64,000 bases of DNA. It comes from Tunturibacter gelidoferens. Its GTDB lineage: Bacteria > Acidobacteriota > Terriglobia > Terriglobales > Acidobacteriaceae. Of this stretch, positions 36,252 to 45,328 are shown piece by piece. The translations under genes were made by a program, and so were the position numbers. The notes below the pieces were generated by a model. That model saw only the letters and a list, made by a program, of their open reading frames with translations, made no database searches and had not been told where the DNA came from. Position 1 is the stretch's first letter. The number at the start of each line of letters is the position of its first letter. Location of the stretch: the NCBI RefSeq assembly GCF_040358255.1, contig NZ_CP132938.1:4216001-4280000 (forward strand). Direction: 5' to 3'.

Positions 36252-36947
36252 CTAAGCATCGAGGACACTGGCCGCTCCCGCTTCGTCGCGGCTCTTCGTC
36301 AACTTCACCGCCGCAAGCAACAGCCAAATGAACCCCAGGTATCGAGTGATTGGGATCAGAAAGTTCGCCGGGTATGCGACCAGGCCGAGCGAGGAGAACT
36401 CTCCCGCAACTGCGACAAGCATTCCCAGTGCAATCAACCAACGTGGAAGGAGACGGTAAAAATAGCTCGTGACGCACACCCCTGCAGCCAGCAAGCCGAA
36501 CCCAACCGCGTAGGCGGCCCCTCCAAACAGAAAACTGAGAAAGAGGATAGCCCGAACCATCGGCACAGACGCGGCAACATCAGGCAAAGACAACACCCAG
36601 CCGAATAGTCCGGAAAGAATCAACGCGCTGGCCGCCGTCAATCCGCCGAAGAGCGCAATGTTCGTACCCGCAGCCCGAACCCCCAGAAACCGCAACCGGC
36701 TGACCATCGTGACGGCAAAGAGCCCAAGAGGTACGGCGGAGGCAAATAAGAAGAAGTTGCTTACACGGACAGCGGTGGGATTTTGTTCAAAAAAAGCGCG
36801 GACAGTCTCACCCGCCGCAAAAGGGTTGATATAAGGCGCCCCGTGCCGGAGCGTCGCGGCTGCTACGAGACCCGCTGCGAACAGCAGGATGTGTATCGTC
36901 CCGAGCAGAATTAACGAAGGTCCACGAAATTTCGGAGATACTTTCAT
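36252..36947 (-). CDS. Multi-span membrane protein, unknown function
   Basis: 231 residues with six or seven hydrophobic helices, for example LILLGTIHILLFAAGLVAA, NFFLFASAVPLGLFAVTMV, AILFLSFLFGGAAYAVGFGLL and YLGFIWLLLAAVKL. It resembles DUF4386-like membrane proteins, but only in general shape. The frame begins at 37076, overlapping the divergent MarR gene; the ATG at 36947 gives a normal membrane-protein N-terminus. It diverges from the MarR gene and is probably its target, as is common for such pairs. Substrate or function unknown. Confidence 0.78.
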   Translation of the reverse strand: MKVSPKFRGPSLILLGTIHILLFAAGLVAAATLRHGAPYINPFAAGETVRAFFEQNPTAVRVSNFFLFASAVPLGLFAVTMVSRLRFLGVRAAGTNIALFGGLTAASALILSGLFGWVLSLPDVAASVPMVRAILFLSFLFGGAAYAVGFGLLAAGVCVTSYFYRLLPRWLIALGMLVAVAGEFSSLGLVAYPANFLIPITRYLGFIWLLLAAVKLTKSRDEAGAASVLDA

Positions 36948-36957
36948 AATGTAATCG

Positions 36958-36970
36958 TTTATATTATAAA
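36958..36970. promoter_or_regulatory. AT-rich palindrome, possible MarR operator
   Basis: TTTATATTATAAA, six-base arms around one base, in a very AT-rich 54-bp gap between the divergent membrane-protein and MarR genes. MarR proteins usually bind such palindromes over shared promoters. Confidence 0.5.
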
Positions 36971-37001
36971 TGAATATTAAATGCAATGATATTCTTACGA
37001 C

Positions 37002-37502
37002 ATGGACCGCAAAGAGATGGAAAACGGACAGCCGGCATTTCTGCTCGCGCAGTTGGGCGCGCATGCCGCGAATCAATTCACCGAGCGATTAGCTGTGTTG
37101 CAACTTACTCCGGCAGATGCGGGGATCCTGCGGTTGCTGCGCGTCGCGGCGGCGATCAGCCAGCAGGAACTCTCCGAGAAGTTGCGCATCCATCCAAGCC
37201 GCCTGGTGGCCATCCTGGACAATCTGGAACGCCGGCAACTTGTCGAGCGGAAGCCAAACCCCAACGACCGAAGGCTGTATTCGCTCCATCTCACCAGGGC
37301 AGGAGGCGAAATCCTGGAGCGAATTGGCAAGGTGGCCCGTGAGCATCAGGATGCGCTCCTCTCCGCACTGAGCGCCGGCGATCGCAAAAAGTTAACCGAG
37401 TTGCTGCAGCAGGTTGCAGACCAGCAGAAGCTCACTCGCGGTGTTCACCCTGGGTATCAGCGGCTGGGCAAGACGAAGCCTTCCGACCTCAGGCATTCCT
37501 AA
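37002..37502 (+). CDS. MarR-family regulator
   Basis: 166 residues. The winged helix is complete: LTPADAGILRLLRVAAAISQ, then ELSEKLRIHPSRLVAILDNLE as helix-turn-helix and RKPNPNDRRLYSLHLT as the wing with its DxR motif. Flanking helices should form the dimer and ligand site. It probably represses itself and the divergent membrane-protein gene through the palindrome at 36958-36970. The ligand is unknown. An alternative start is the ATG at 37017. Confidence 0.93.
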   Translation: MDRKEMENGQPAFLLAQLGAHAANQFTERLAVLQLTPADAGILRLLRVAAAISQQELSEKLRIHPSRLVAILDNLERRQLVERKPNPNDRRLYSLHLTRAGGEILERIGKVAREHQDALLSALSAGDRKKLTELLQQVADQQKLTRGVHPGYQRLGKTKPSDLRHS

Positions 37503-37714
37503 TGCTCTACCGGACCATTCGATTCTTCGAGTGCTCCAACAGAAAACTTAAACCCCGGCAGAGCAGAATGAGCCTGTCCCGATGAAAGCGCGCGATCCGG
37601 CAAAGCGGCCGGCGTCATCAAAGAGCAGCCCACCGCGCGCCTGCATCCCTCCCGGCCAACGCCATGAATCCCCGGACCTGCCGCCCGCTCTGCTAGCATT
37701 AACTCTTGGCCTTT

Positions 37715-39235
37715 ATGACGAATAGCACTAGCACCACCGAAGCCCCCATCCGCGTCCGCATCGCTCCCTCCCCCACCGGCGACCCCCACGTAGGCACCGC
37801 CTACATCGGCCTCATCAACTATCTCTACGCCCGCCAGCGCAACGGAAAATTCGTCCTCCGCATCGAGGACACCGACCGCGCCCGCTTCGTCGCCACCTCC
37901 GAGCAGGAGATCTTCAACTCCCTCCGCTGGCTCGGCCTCACCTGGGACGAAGGCCCCGACCTCGGCGGCCCCTACGGCCCCTATCGCCAGTCCGAGCGCA
38001 CCGAAATCTATCGCGAGCACGTCCAGCTCCTCCTCGCGAACGGCACCGCCTACCGCTCCTTCGAAACCCCCGAAGAGCTCGAAGACCTGCGCCAACGCCA
38101 GATCGCCGCCAAGCTCCCACCACGCTACGACGGCGCCCACCGCGAACTCTCCCAGGCACAAATCGACACGTACCTCGCCGAAGGCCGCCCCTACACTGTC
38201 CGCCTCAAAGTTCCTGCCGGCGACCCCGCCTTCACTGAGTTCCGAGACGAACTCCGCGGCGTCATCCGCTTCGAGCACTCCAACGTCGACGACCAGGTCC
38301 TCATGAAGTCCGACGGCTTCCCCACCTACCACCTCGCCAACGTCGTCGACGACCACCTCATGCGCATCACCGACGTCATCCGCGCCGAAGAGTGGATCTC
38401 CTCCACTCCCAAGCACGTCCTCCTCTACAAAGCCTTCGGCTGGCAGATCCCCCGCTTCTGGCACATGCCCCTCCTGCGCAATCTCGACAAATCCAAAATC
38501 TCCAAGCGCAAAAATCCCGTCTCCCTCATCTACTACCGCCAGGCCGGCTTCCTCCCCGAAGCCATGATCAACTTCCTCGGACTCATGGGCGGCGGCATGC
38601 CCGCACCCACCGCCGAATCCACACCCACCCAAGCCGCCACCAAGCAAAGCGAGACCGACATCTTCACCCTCCCCGACATGGTCGCCCGCTTCGACGTCAA
38701 AAACATTCGCCTCGGCGGCCCCGTCTTCGACCTCACCAAACTCAAGTGGCTCAACGGCGAATACATCCGCGCCCTCACGCCAGAAAAGTTCTACGCTGCC
38801 CTACGCGAAACCATCCTCAGCGACGCCTACCTGCAACAAATAGCCCCACTAGTCCAAACCCGCATCGAAACCCTCGGCGAGTTCGGCAACCTCACCCACT
38901 TCCTCTTCGCCGACGACATCATGCCGCCCGCTGAAGTCTTCGTGCCCAAAAAACGCACCCCCGAAGAGACCCTCGCCTTTGCCGCCGAGCAACTCACCGT
39001 GCTCGAAGCCACCGACTGGACCCACGAAGCCCTCGAGCCCGCCCTAAAAAAACTAGGCGAAGAAAAGCAGTGGTCCGTCAAAGAAAACTTCATGCTCCTC
39101 CGCGCGATCCTCACGGGCAGCACCATGTCCCCGCCGCTCTTGGAAAGCATGGTAGTCTTCGGCAAATCCCGCACCCTCGACCGCGTCCGCCGCTTCCTCG
39201 AAACCCAAAAGAAACTCGCCAACGCAAAAAAGTAG
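37715..39235 (+). CDS. gltX: Glutamyl-tRNA synthetase
   Basis: 506 residues, class I synthetase. It charges tRNA(Glu). APSPTGDPHVGTAY is the HIGH-type motif, RIEDTDRAR follows, and the KMSKS equivalent is DKSKISKRK; GLMGGGMPAP and the C-terminal anticodon-binding helical domain are in order. The protein is ordinary for non-discriminating or discriminating GltX; a few bacteria need a second copy for glutamine, which cannot be judged here. The frame begins with TTG at 37706; the ATG at 37715 is preferred. The 212-bp gap before it shows no gene. Confidence 0.96.
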   Translation: MTNSTSTTEAPIRVRIAPSPTGDPHVGTAYIGLINYLYARQRNGKFVLRIEDTDRARFVATSEQEIFNSLRWLGLTWDEGPDLGGPYGPYRQSERTEIYREHVQLLLANGTAYRSFETPEELEDLRQRQIAAKLPPRYDGAHRELSQAQIDTYLAEGRPYTVRLKVPAGDPAFTEFRDELRGVIRFEHSNVDDQVLMKSDGFPTYHLANVVDDHLMRITDVIRAEEWISSTPKHVLLYKAFGWQIPRFWHMPLLRNLDKSKISKRKNPVSLIYYRQAGFLPEAMINFLGLMGGGMPAPTAESTPTQAATKQSETDIFTLPDMVARFDVKNIRLGGPVFDLTKLKWLNGEYIRALTPEKFYAALRETILSDAYLQQIAPLVQTRIETLGEFGNLTHFLFADDIMPPAEVFVPKKRTPEETLAFAAEQLTVLEATDWTHEALEPALKKLGEEKQWSVKENFMLLRAILTGSTMSPPLLESMVVFGKSRTLDRVRRFLETQKKLANAKK

Positions 39236-39242
39236 TCAAAGC

Positions 39243-39255
39243 CCTGGGCCCCAGG
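39243..39255. terminator. Short hairpin between convergent genes
   Basis: CCTGG-GCC-CCAGG in the 25-bp gap between gltX and the DUF1569 gene. It could end transcripts on both sides, but no T-run follows on either strand, so intrinsic activity is doubtful. Confidence 0.3.
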
Positions 39256-39260
39256 AAGCA

Positions 39261-39713
39261 CTAAGCCCCAAACTGCCGCAGATGATGATCCAGGTGCTTA
39301 TACATCCACGCGGACCACTCCTCCGGCGTCAACCGCCCGAAGAAACTATGCGGATGGTCAGTACATCCCTCCGGCCCACCCGCGGCAAACCGGTCGATCA
39401 GCCCGCATAACCGGCTACGTTCCGCCTCAAGGTCCCGTTCGTCCTCCACCGCCAGCCCCGGCACCGTAGGCGAGTTTTTGCGCATCGGCTCACCGTCTCG
39501 AAACGCCATCGGCTTCACCAACGGCCCCAGAATCCGCCCGATCAACACCCGCGGCGGACGCCGATCCCCCAACGCCAGTTCCATTCCCCTCGCACAATGC
39601 TCCACCGCCTGCGCAGCATTCATCTTGCCCCAATGCGCAGCGCTATCAGGCCGCAACTGCCCCATCCGTCCCTTCACCTCTTCCACTGCCGACCGTTCAA
39701 AGAGATTTTTCAT
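39261..39713 (-). CDS. DUF1569/DinB-like domain protein
   Basis: 150 residues. WGKMNAAQAVEHCARGMELALGD near the N-terminus and TDHPHSFFGRLTPEEWSAWMYKHLDHHLRQFG at the end, given here in outline, carry the three histidine positions of the DinB-like four-helix metal-binding bundle as found in DUF1569 proteins. Such proteins are thought to be metal-dependent, some with thiol-transferase activity; this one is unassigned. No conserved neighbours are suggested by the surroundings. The start ATG at 39713 begins directly with the domain. Confidence 0.82.
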   Translation of the reverse strand: MKNLFERSAVEEVKGRMGQLRPDSAAHWGKMNAAQAVEHCARGMELALGDRRPPRVLIGRILGPLVKPMAFRDGEPMRKNSPTVPGLAVEDERDLEAERSRLCGLIDRFAAGGPEGCTDHPHSFFGRLTPEEWSAWMYKHLDHHLRQFGA

Positions 39714-39930
39714 GCGAAAAGTCTACTCCAGAAAAAAACCTGCCCCAGTCGCGATCCAACTCCCGCTCAAAGCCTCCCGAACTCTTCGTTTGTACATGGC
39801 ACAATCGTGGCACGTTACCGCCGCAACTGTTCTCTCGCAAAATCTATTAGAGTTCCCGCCAGCTCCTCTGCTAGTCTCTTGTCTGTTTCCCCCAACGCGT
39901 TCAGGCCCAAGAAAAGAGTAATAGCTCCAT

Positions 39931-42828
39931 ATGAAGCACCTTCGTCGAGTACTCCTGCCACTCCTTACCGTGGCCCTGCTGGTCTCCTCTCTGCCCTCGT
40001 TCTCCCAAACCCCTGCCTCCCAAACCACTTTCTCCCAAACTCCGGAGCCCCGAATAAAAGGCCCCATCACCGAGGCATCTCGCGTAGTCCTTTCCAACTC
40101 ACGCACCCCCAGAGTCCACACCGCTGACGACCTCGGCGCCCTCTCCTCCGAGACACCCATCCCCGGCATCACGCTCGTCTTCAAGCGCTCCGCCACGCAG
40201 GAAGCCACCCTGCAAGAGCTTCTCTCCGCCCAGCAGAACCCAGCCTCGCCCCTCTATCACCAATGGCTCACCCCGGAGACCTTCGCCACCCGCTTCGGTG
40301 TCGCCGACCAGGACATCGCCGCAACTCAAAGCTGGCTCGTATCCCGCGGCTTTCACATCGACAGCGTCTCCCGCAGCCGCGACCGCATCACCTTCTCCGG
40401 CACCGCCGCGCAGGTCCAGGCCGCCTTCGGCACTGAGCTCCACAACTACCGCACCGAAGGCGAGCTACACTTCGCCCCCGCCGCCGACCTCACCCTCCCC
40501 GCCGAACTCACCCCCGTCACCGCCGCCGTCCTCCACCTCTCCGACTTCCGCCCCAAGCCAAACCTAAAAGTACAAACCCACCCCCATCCCGACTACACAA
40601 CACTGGCAACCCAAACCCACTACCTCGGCCCACAAGACATCGCCACAATGTACGACCTGAACACGCTCTACAGCAGCGGGTTCACGGGTTCGGGCCAAGG
40701 CCTCGCTGTGGTCGGTCAGTCCGATGCGGATACTACCTCCGCGGTCTCGTTCTTCAAGGGAAACCTCTCGCCGGGCAGCATCGGTAACATCAGCTTTGTC
40801 CTGGTTCCAGGCTCAGGTGTCGAGGCCATCTCGCCAGGCGATGAGGGGGAGTCCGAGATCGACCTCGAATACTCCTCCGGTATCGCAACAGAGGCCAACA
40901 TATTCTTCGTTCATGTAGGTGCCAACCAGAACTACGATGTCTTTGACGCCCTGGCGTTCACGATCGACCAGAATATAGCCCCCGTAATCAGCATCAGTTA
41001 TGGCGTCTGCGAATCGCTGATGAGCGCGACAGATCTCGATCAGGGAAATGCGCTCTTCGAACGAGCGGCCGCCCAAGGACAAACCATTGTCGCTGCTGCG
41101 GGTGACAGCGGCTCCACAGCTTGCGTCGATTTCACCTCTTCAGGGCTCTCGCTCACGCAGCAACAGGCTCTCTCGGTCTCCTATCCTGCGGACAGTCCCT
41201 ATGTCACAGCAATTGGCGGAACCCAGATGGCAACGGGAACCTTTGCCCCAGGGTCCAGTCAATATTGGTCAGCCGCCACCAACGAAAACCTGAGCAGTTC
41301 TCTACTTTCCTACGTTCCAGAGGTGGTTTGGAACGAGGGTTCGTCTTCGTTCGGCATCGCCGCGGGTGGGGGTGGGGCCAGCACCCACTTCTCCAGACCC
41401 ACATGGCAGTCCGCCGTTCCCGGGATACCTTCTGGAGCCTATCGCCTATTGCCCGACGTCGCGCTTCAGTCCTCCATCGCCAGTCCCGGCTTTCTGTTCT
41501 GCTCCGGCGACCCTTCCCTGACGAACTCACAAGGGGAGACAGCCAGTTGTGCCAATGGACTGGGAGGTAGCAACACGAACTTCCCCGTAGCCGGAGGAAC
41601 TAGCTTTGCCACGCCCATCTTCGCTGGTCTAATCGCCATCCTCAACCAGGCCCAGCAGGAAACAGGACAGGGAAACATCAACCCCATCCTGTACGGCCTG
41701 GCATCAAATCCTGCATCGTATGCAGCGGTATTTCACGATATTGTCTCGGGCACGAATGCCTGCGCTTCCACCACTCCCTCTTGCGCAGCGCCCGGCGAGT
41801 CAGGATATGCGGCAACCCCGGGGTATGACGAGGCCACCGGCCTGGGCAGCGTCGATTTCGGCCAGTTGGCCAAGGCGTTACCTCCGAGCCCAACCACGAA
41901 ACTAGTGCCGACCACAATCCGGATCAATTCTGTCTATACCGATAATCCGGGAGACATCGCTGTTCAAATCAGCGTGGAACCGGCCATCTCTGCTGTCAAT
42001 GCCGCCGCTCTCACCGGCAGCATTTCGGTGTCCCTCGATGGCACTGTCTTGAACCCTTTGCTTGCGTTCCCGTCGACTCCTTACTATAACGACGGCGGCC
42101 AACTCATCACCTTTCCTTTTCCGCAGCCGTCGACCCCCGGATCGCATCTGCTGACGGTCGCCTATCCGGGCGACGCAACGCTTTCACCTTCCATCGCAAC
42201 CTACGCCTTCCAGGTCGGGAACCTGACAGCGACCGGCAGTTTCACGGTGGCAGCCGCAAACATCACGGTCGCAAACGGCAGCCAGGGCAGCATTCCAATC
42301 AGCGCAACACCCGCTGGAGGCTACAGTGGCAGGGTCGCCTGGTCTCTCGCCGCCGCTACGTCTACTGGCACCTCTGAGGTGTGTTATTTCATCAGCGCAT
42401 CGACCACCAACAATCCGAACGCGGCCACACTGAACATCGGCGTCGGCTCGGCATGTACTCGCGTAGTTTCGGGCGAACCTACGAGCTTTCGCACTCTCAC
42501 CTCACACGCATCTTCGAGACGAGAAACGTCATCGAAGTGGCGCAGCACGCCAGGAATTGTCATCTATGCAGGCCTGCTGGTCGGCGGATCCTTCTTTACG
42601 AGAAGACGAAGAAGACTCAGCCCATCACTGTGGCTCGCTGTCGCGTTCATCACAATAGCGAGCCTGGGACTCTCGGGCTGCGGAGGAAGTGGAGGTGGAA
42701 GTTCCGGCGGAACCGGCAATACAACACCCCCGCCCAACGCGAGCACCTACACCCTCACACTGACCGGAACCGATTCCGTGAACACCGCAATCAAAGCTTC
42801 AACCAACTTCACCCTCACGGTAAATTAG
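39931..42828 (+). CDS. S53-family (pro-kumamolisin) serine protease with Ig-like domains
   Basis: 965 residues. Signal peptide (residues 1-25), pro-kumamolisin activation domain (about 60-205), sedolisin catalytic domain with E307/D311 (GESEID), the oxyanion region AAGDSGSTAC and the catalytic S558 in GGTSFATPIFAG. After about 660 come Ig-like repeats (GSHLLTVAYPGDATLSPS). Near residues 875-917 is an unusual stretch: a hydrophobic segment, RRRRR, a second hydrophobic segment and LSGCGG, followed by a Gly/Ser-rich linker and a short beta segment. The enzyme is an acid-active endopeptidase by family, secreted or surface-anchored, suited to an acidic soil habitat (inference). Confidence 0.93.
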   Translation: MKHLRRVLLPLLTVALLVSSLPSFSQTPASQTTFSQTPEPRIKGPITEASRVVLSNSRTPRVHTADDLGALSSETPIPGITLVFKRSATQEATLQELLSAQQNPASPLYHQWLTPETFATRFGVADQDIAATQSWLVSRGFHIDSVSRSRDRITFSGTAAQVQAAFGTELHNYRTEGELHFAPAADLTLPAELTPVTAAVLHLSDFRPKPNLKVQTHPHPDYTTLATQTHYLGPQDIATMYDLNTLYSSGFTGSGQGLAVVGQSDADTTSAVSFFKGNLSPGSIGNISFVLVPGSGVEAISPGDEGESEIDLEYSSGIATEANIFFVHVGANQNYDVFDALAFTIDQNIAPVISISYGVCESLMSATDLDQGNALFERAAAQGQTIVAAAGDSGSTACVDFTSSGLSLTQQQALSVSYPADSPYVTAIGGTQMATGTFAPGSSQYWSAATNENLSSSLLSYVPEVVWNEGSSSFGIAAGGGGASTHFSRPTWQSAVPGIPSGAYRLLPDVALQSSIASPGFLFCSGDPSLTNSQGETASCANGLGGSNTNFPVAGGTSFATPIFAGLIAILNQAQQETGQGNINPILYGLASNPASYAAVFHDIVSGTNACASTTPSCAAPGESGYAATPGYDEATGLGSVDFGQLAKALPPSPTTKLVPTTIRINSVYTDNPGDIAVQISVEPAISAVNAAALTGSISVSLDGTVLNPLLAFPSTPYYNDGGQLITFPFPQPSTPGSHLLTVAYPGDATLSPSIATYAFQVGNLTATGSFTVAAANITVANGSQGSIPISATPAGGYSGRVAWSLAAATSTGTSEVCYFISASTTNNPNAATLNIGVGSACTRVVSGEPTSFRTLTSHASSRRETSSKWRSTPGIVIYAGLLVGGSFFTRRRRRLSPSLWLAVAFITIASLGLSGCGGSGGGSSGGTGNTTPPPNASTYTLTLTGTDSVNTAIKASTNFTLTVN

Positions 42829-42937
42829 CCGGATTCACCCGAACCCCGAAGCGTCACGGCTACCGTAATCAGGAAATTTGAAACCCTGAGCCACGCTAGA
42901 CTATCTCCATCTCTGAAACTGCCGAAATGGTTTCATT

Positions 42938-43342
42938 ATGCAAATCGCCGACCACCTGAAGTCCCTCGAAGAACATCTCCTCGACCCCACCGTCCGCCGC
43001 GACTCGGAAACCGTCGCCTCCTATCTCGCCGACGACTTCCTCGAGTTCGGTGGCTCAGGCCGAGTCTTCGACAAAGCCGCCATCCTCGAAGACCTCGCAA
43101 AAGAGTTTCAAGACGAACCACCCCGCCCAGCCTCCCTCCTCTCTGACTTCAAAACCAGAGAACTAGCCCCCAACGTCATCCTCGCAACCTACAAAGCTAC
43201 CCGGCGCAACGCGGCGGGAGAACCAATCGGCCAGTCCTTGCGAAGCTCCATCTGGACGCACGTCAACGGCCAATGGCAGATCACCTTCCACCAAGGCACC
43301 CCGATACCCGCCACTCAAAACCCACCCGCAACCCGAAAATAA
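42938..43342 (+). CDS. DUF4440 / NTF2-like protein
   Basis: 134 residues of the nuclear transport factor 2-like fold: HLKSLEEHLLDPTVRRDSETVASYLADDFLEFGGSG in outline, then KAAILEDLA and SSIWTHVNGQWQITFHQGTP, the pattern of small DUF4440/SnoaL-like proteins. These bind or transform small molecules in a conical pocket; no catalytic residue can be assigned. It stands alone on the plus strand. The 3' end runs into the start of the CACCACG-rich element. Confidence 0.85.
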   Translation: MQIADHLKSLEEHLLDPTVRRDSETVASYLADDFLEFGGSGRVFDKAAILEDLAKEFQDEPPRPASLLSDFKTRELAPNVILATYKATRRNAAGEPIGQSLRSSIWTHVNGQWQITFHQGTPIPATQNPPATRK

Positions 43343-43484
43343 ACCTCAAAACATGGCGTATTTTTCGCGCCTGAAAATGCGACTGCAAAACACCACGTCC
43401 CCACCACAATCCACCACGTTCCTCACCACAACTCACCATCGCCAAACACCACATTTTCCCAAAACACCCCTCAAAAACACCAGC
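43336..43484. repeat. CACCACG-rich non-coding element, copy 2
   Basis: Begins AAAATAAACCTCAAAAC, then TGGCGTATTTTTC, GCGACTGC, repeated CACCACG, and ends near AAACACCCCTCAAAAAC, matching the order of copy 1 at 18832-18985. No gene fits. It overlaps the last codons of the DUF4440 gene. Confidence 0.65.
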
Positions 43485-43496
43485 AAAAAAGCAAAA

Positions 43497-43516
43497 GCCC
43501 TGGCTCTCACCAGGGC
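43497..43516 (-). terminator. Intrinsic terminator of alaC
   Basis: GCCCTGG (43497-43503) pairs with CCAGGGC (43510-43516). On the minus strand the stem is followed by TTTTGCTTTTTT, a good T-tract, 25 bp after the alaC stop. On the plus strand AAATATTTTT follows, so it may work both ways. Confidence 0.85.
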
Positions 43517-43540
43517 AAATATTTTTGCAAAATTCGATCT

Positions 43541-44722
43541 TCAACCAGCCTTAAACATCTGCTTAATCCCCCGCAGCGCCTGCCGTGTCCGCTCCTCATT
43601 TTCAATCAACGAAAACCGAACATGCCCGTCCCCATGCTCGCCAAAACCCACGCCAGGGCTCACCGCAACCTTAGCCTCCAGCAGCAGCTTTTTCGAAAAC
43701 TCAACAGATCCAAGCCCCTTGTACTGTTCCGGAATCCTCGCCCACGCAAACATCGTAGCCTTCGGCAGATCCACCGGCCATCCCAGCTTATTCAACCCCG
43801 GCACCAGAACATCCCGCCGTTCCTTGTAAATATCGCGAATCTCCGCCACACACTCCTGCGGCCCATCCAGCGCGCAGATTGCCGCCACTTGAATCGGCGT
43901 AAAAGTCCCATAGTCGAAGTAGCTCTTGATGCGTCCCAAAGCCGCGACCAGCTTGGTGTTTCCCACCATGAAGCCGACCCGCCAGCCCGGCATATTGTAA
44001 CTCTTCGAGAGCGTAAAGAACTCCACCGCAATCTCCTTAGCTCCAGGAACTTCAAGGATGCTCGGAGCACGATAGCCATCGAAAACTATATCCGCGTAAG
44101 CAAGATCGTGAACAATGTAGATCCCCAACTCCCTGCACAGCGCGACGATCCGCTCAAAGAAAGAAAGCTCCACGCACTGCGCCGTAGGGTTCGAAGGAAA
44201 GTTCAGAATCAGCAGCTTCGGTCGCGGCTCCATACGCGGCAGATCATGTTCCAACTCCTCCAGCAGCGCCTCCGCAGTCCCGCCCCGCATAGGAATGCTC
44301 TGCACCTTCGAGCCCGCAATAACCGGCCCAAAGATGTGAATCGGATAGCTCGGATTCGGAACAGCTACCGTGTCCTCATCATCCAGCACCGCCAGACAAA
44401 GATGCGCAATCCCCTCCTTCGAACCGATCGTAACAATCGCCTCGGTCTCAGGATCGAGATCCACATCGTAGCGCCGCTTGTACCAGTTACAAATCGCTTT
44501 CCGCAGCCGCGGCACCCCTCGCGACAACGAGTAGCGATGCGTAGCCGTCCGCTGCGCCGCTTCAATCAGCTTGTCGACAATATGCTTCGGCGTGGCACCG
44601 TCGGGATTCCCCATCCCGAAATCAATGATGTCTTCCCCACGCTTGCGTGCCGCAGCCTTCAGCTCACTTGTAATGTTGAATACGTACGCCGGCAGCCGTG
44701 TCAGCCTTCGAAATTCTTCCAT
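43541..44722 (-). CDS. alaC: Alanine transaminase, AlaC-type
   Basis: 393 residues, class I/II PLP aminotransferase. It very closely follows E. coli AlaC: LPAYVFNITSELKAAARKRG, IIDFGMGNPDGATP, TIGSKEGIAHL, FPSNPTAQCVELSFFE, and TLSKSYNMPGWRVGFMVGN with the Schiff-base lysine. It moves the amino group between glutamate and pyruvate to make alanine. The frame starts with GTG at 44770; the ATG at 44722 leaves the N-terminus of the family and is preferred, although its ribosome site (AGGAG) is 13 bases away. Single gene with its own terminator. Confidence 0.93.
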   Translation of the reverse strand: MEEFRRLTRLPAYVFNITSELKAAARKRGEDIIDFGMGNPDGATPKHIVDKLIEAAQRTATHRYSLSRGVPRLRKAICNWYKRRYDVDLDPETEAIVTIGSKEGIAHLCLAVLDDEDTVAVPNPSYPIHIFGPVIAGSKVQSIPMRGGTAEALLEELEHDLPRMEPRPKLLILNFPSNPTAQCVELSFFERIVALCRELGIYIVHDLAYADIVFDGYRAPSILEVPGAKEIAVEFFTLSKSYNMPGWRVGFMVGNTKLVAALGRIKSYFDYGTFTPIQVAAICALDGPQECVAEIRDIYKERRDVLVPGLNKLGWPVDLPKATMFAWARIPEQYKGLGSVEFSKKLLLEAKVAVSPGVGFGEHGDGHVRFSLIENEERTRQALRGIKQMFKAG

Positions 44723-44842
44723 TTCCGTCCGCCCGCTCCTGTCTGTCCTGTTCCTCCATGATGCCACCACTCCATGAAAAAAACCGTCAGACGTATCGAG
44801 CCTACCAACAGAAATCTTCCAGCTTGACGCACAAGCCCGAAG

Positions 44843-45328
44843 CTACTTCGCCGTAAAGATTACCTGTACCGGCAGGCTCTTCGGCGGATAGCACGCCGCA
44901 TGATCGCATGCTTGATACCGAAGCGTTCCATCCACACTATGCGTCCCCGCCTCAGCCACCACCGGCAGCCTCACGGTAAACGTCCCCGTGTAAACGTCAA
45001 GCTTCTCCGTCGGATCGAAGCTAAAGCTGTAGGACGTACCAGTCGGATACTCAACCGCCTCAGCCTTCACTCCAGTCGCCGGCTGCAACTCTATCCTGGT
45101 CGGAATCAACAGCTCCGACTTGGGCGTGTGCGAGTTCACATGGTAGCCATCCAGCACGCGAAAGTGCAGCTCCACCACGCTGCGCTTGCCTGCAACGACA
45201 TTCTGCTGATCAGCCCCATACACAACATACGACTTCGGCTTCACGACCGGAGCATCAAGATTGCCCACCTGCTGCGCCGCCAACCCGATTGGCAACGCGA
45301 TCAACAACCCCGCAAACAATCCCGTCAC
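44843..45328 (-). CDS. Exported DsbD N-terminal-domain-like protein
   Basis: 161 residues. A signal peptide (MTGLFAGLLIALPIGLAAQ form) precedes an immunoglobulin-like domain; VVELHFRVLDGYHVNSHTPKSE in outline and TLRYQACDHAACYPPKSLPV match the DsbD-alpha domain, in which the two cysteines (ACDHAACYPP) form the redox pair. The transmembrane and thioredoxin parts of DsbD are absent. The GTG start overlaps the stop of the TlpA-like gene by 4 bp (GTGA), so the two are made together and likely exchange electrons in the periplasm. Confidence 0.87.
   Translation of the reverse strand: MTGLFAGLLIALPIGLAAQQVGNLDAPVVKPKSYVVYGADQQNVVAGKRSVVELHFRVLDGYHVNSHTPKSELLIPTRIELQPATGVKAEAVEYPTGTSYSFSFDPTEKLDVYTGTFTVRLPVVAEAGTHSVDGTLRYQACDHAACYPPKSLPVQVIFTAK

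Noticed and set aside
43281-43544. 87-codon minus-strand frame over the second CACCACG element
   Set aside because: It covers the repeat and the end of the DUF4440 gene, the composition is odd (Trp, Cys, Phe rich), and copy 1 of the element has no matching frame.
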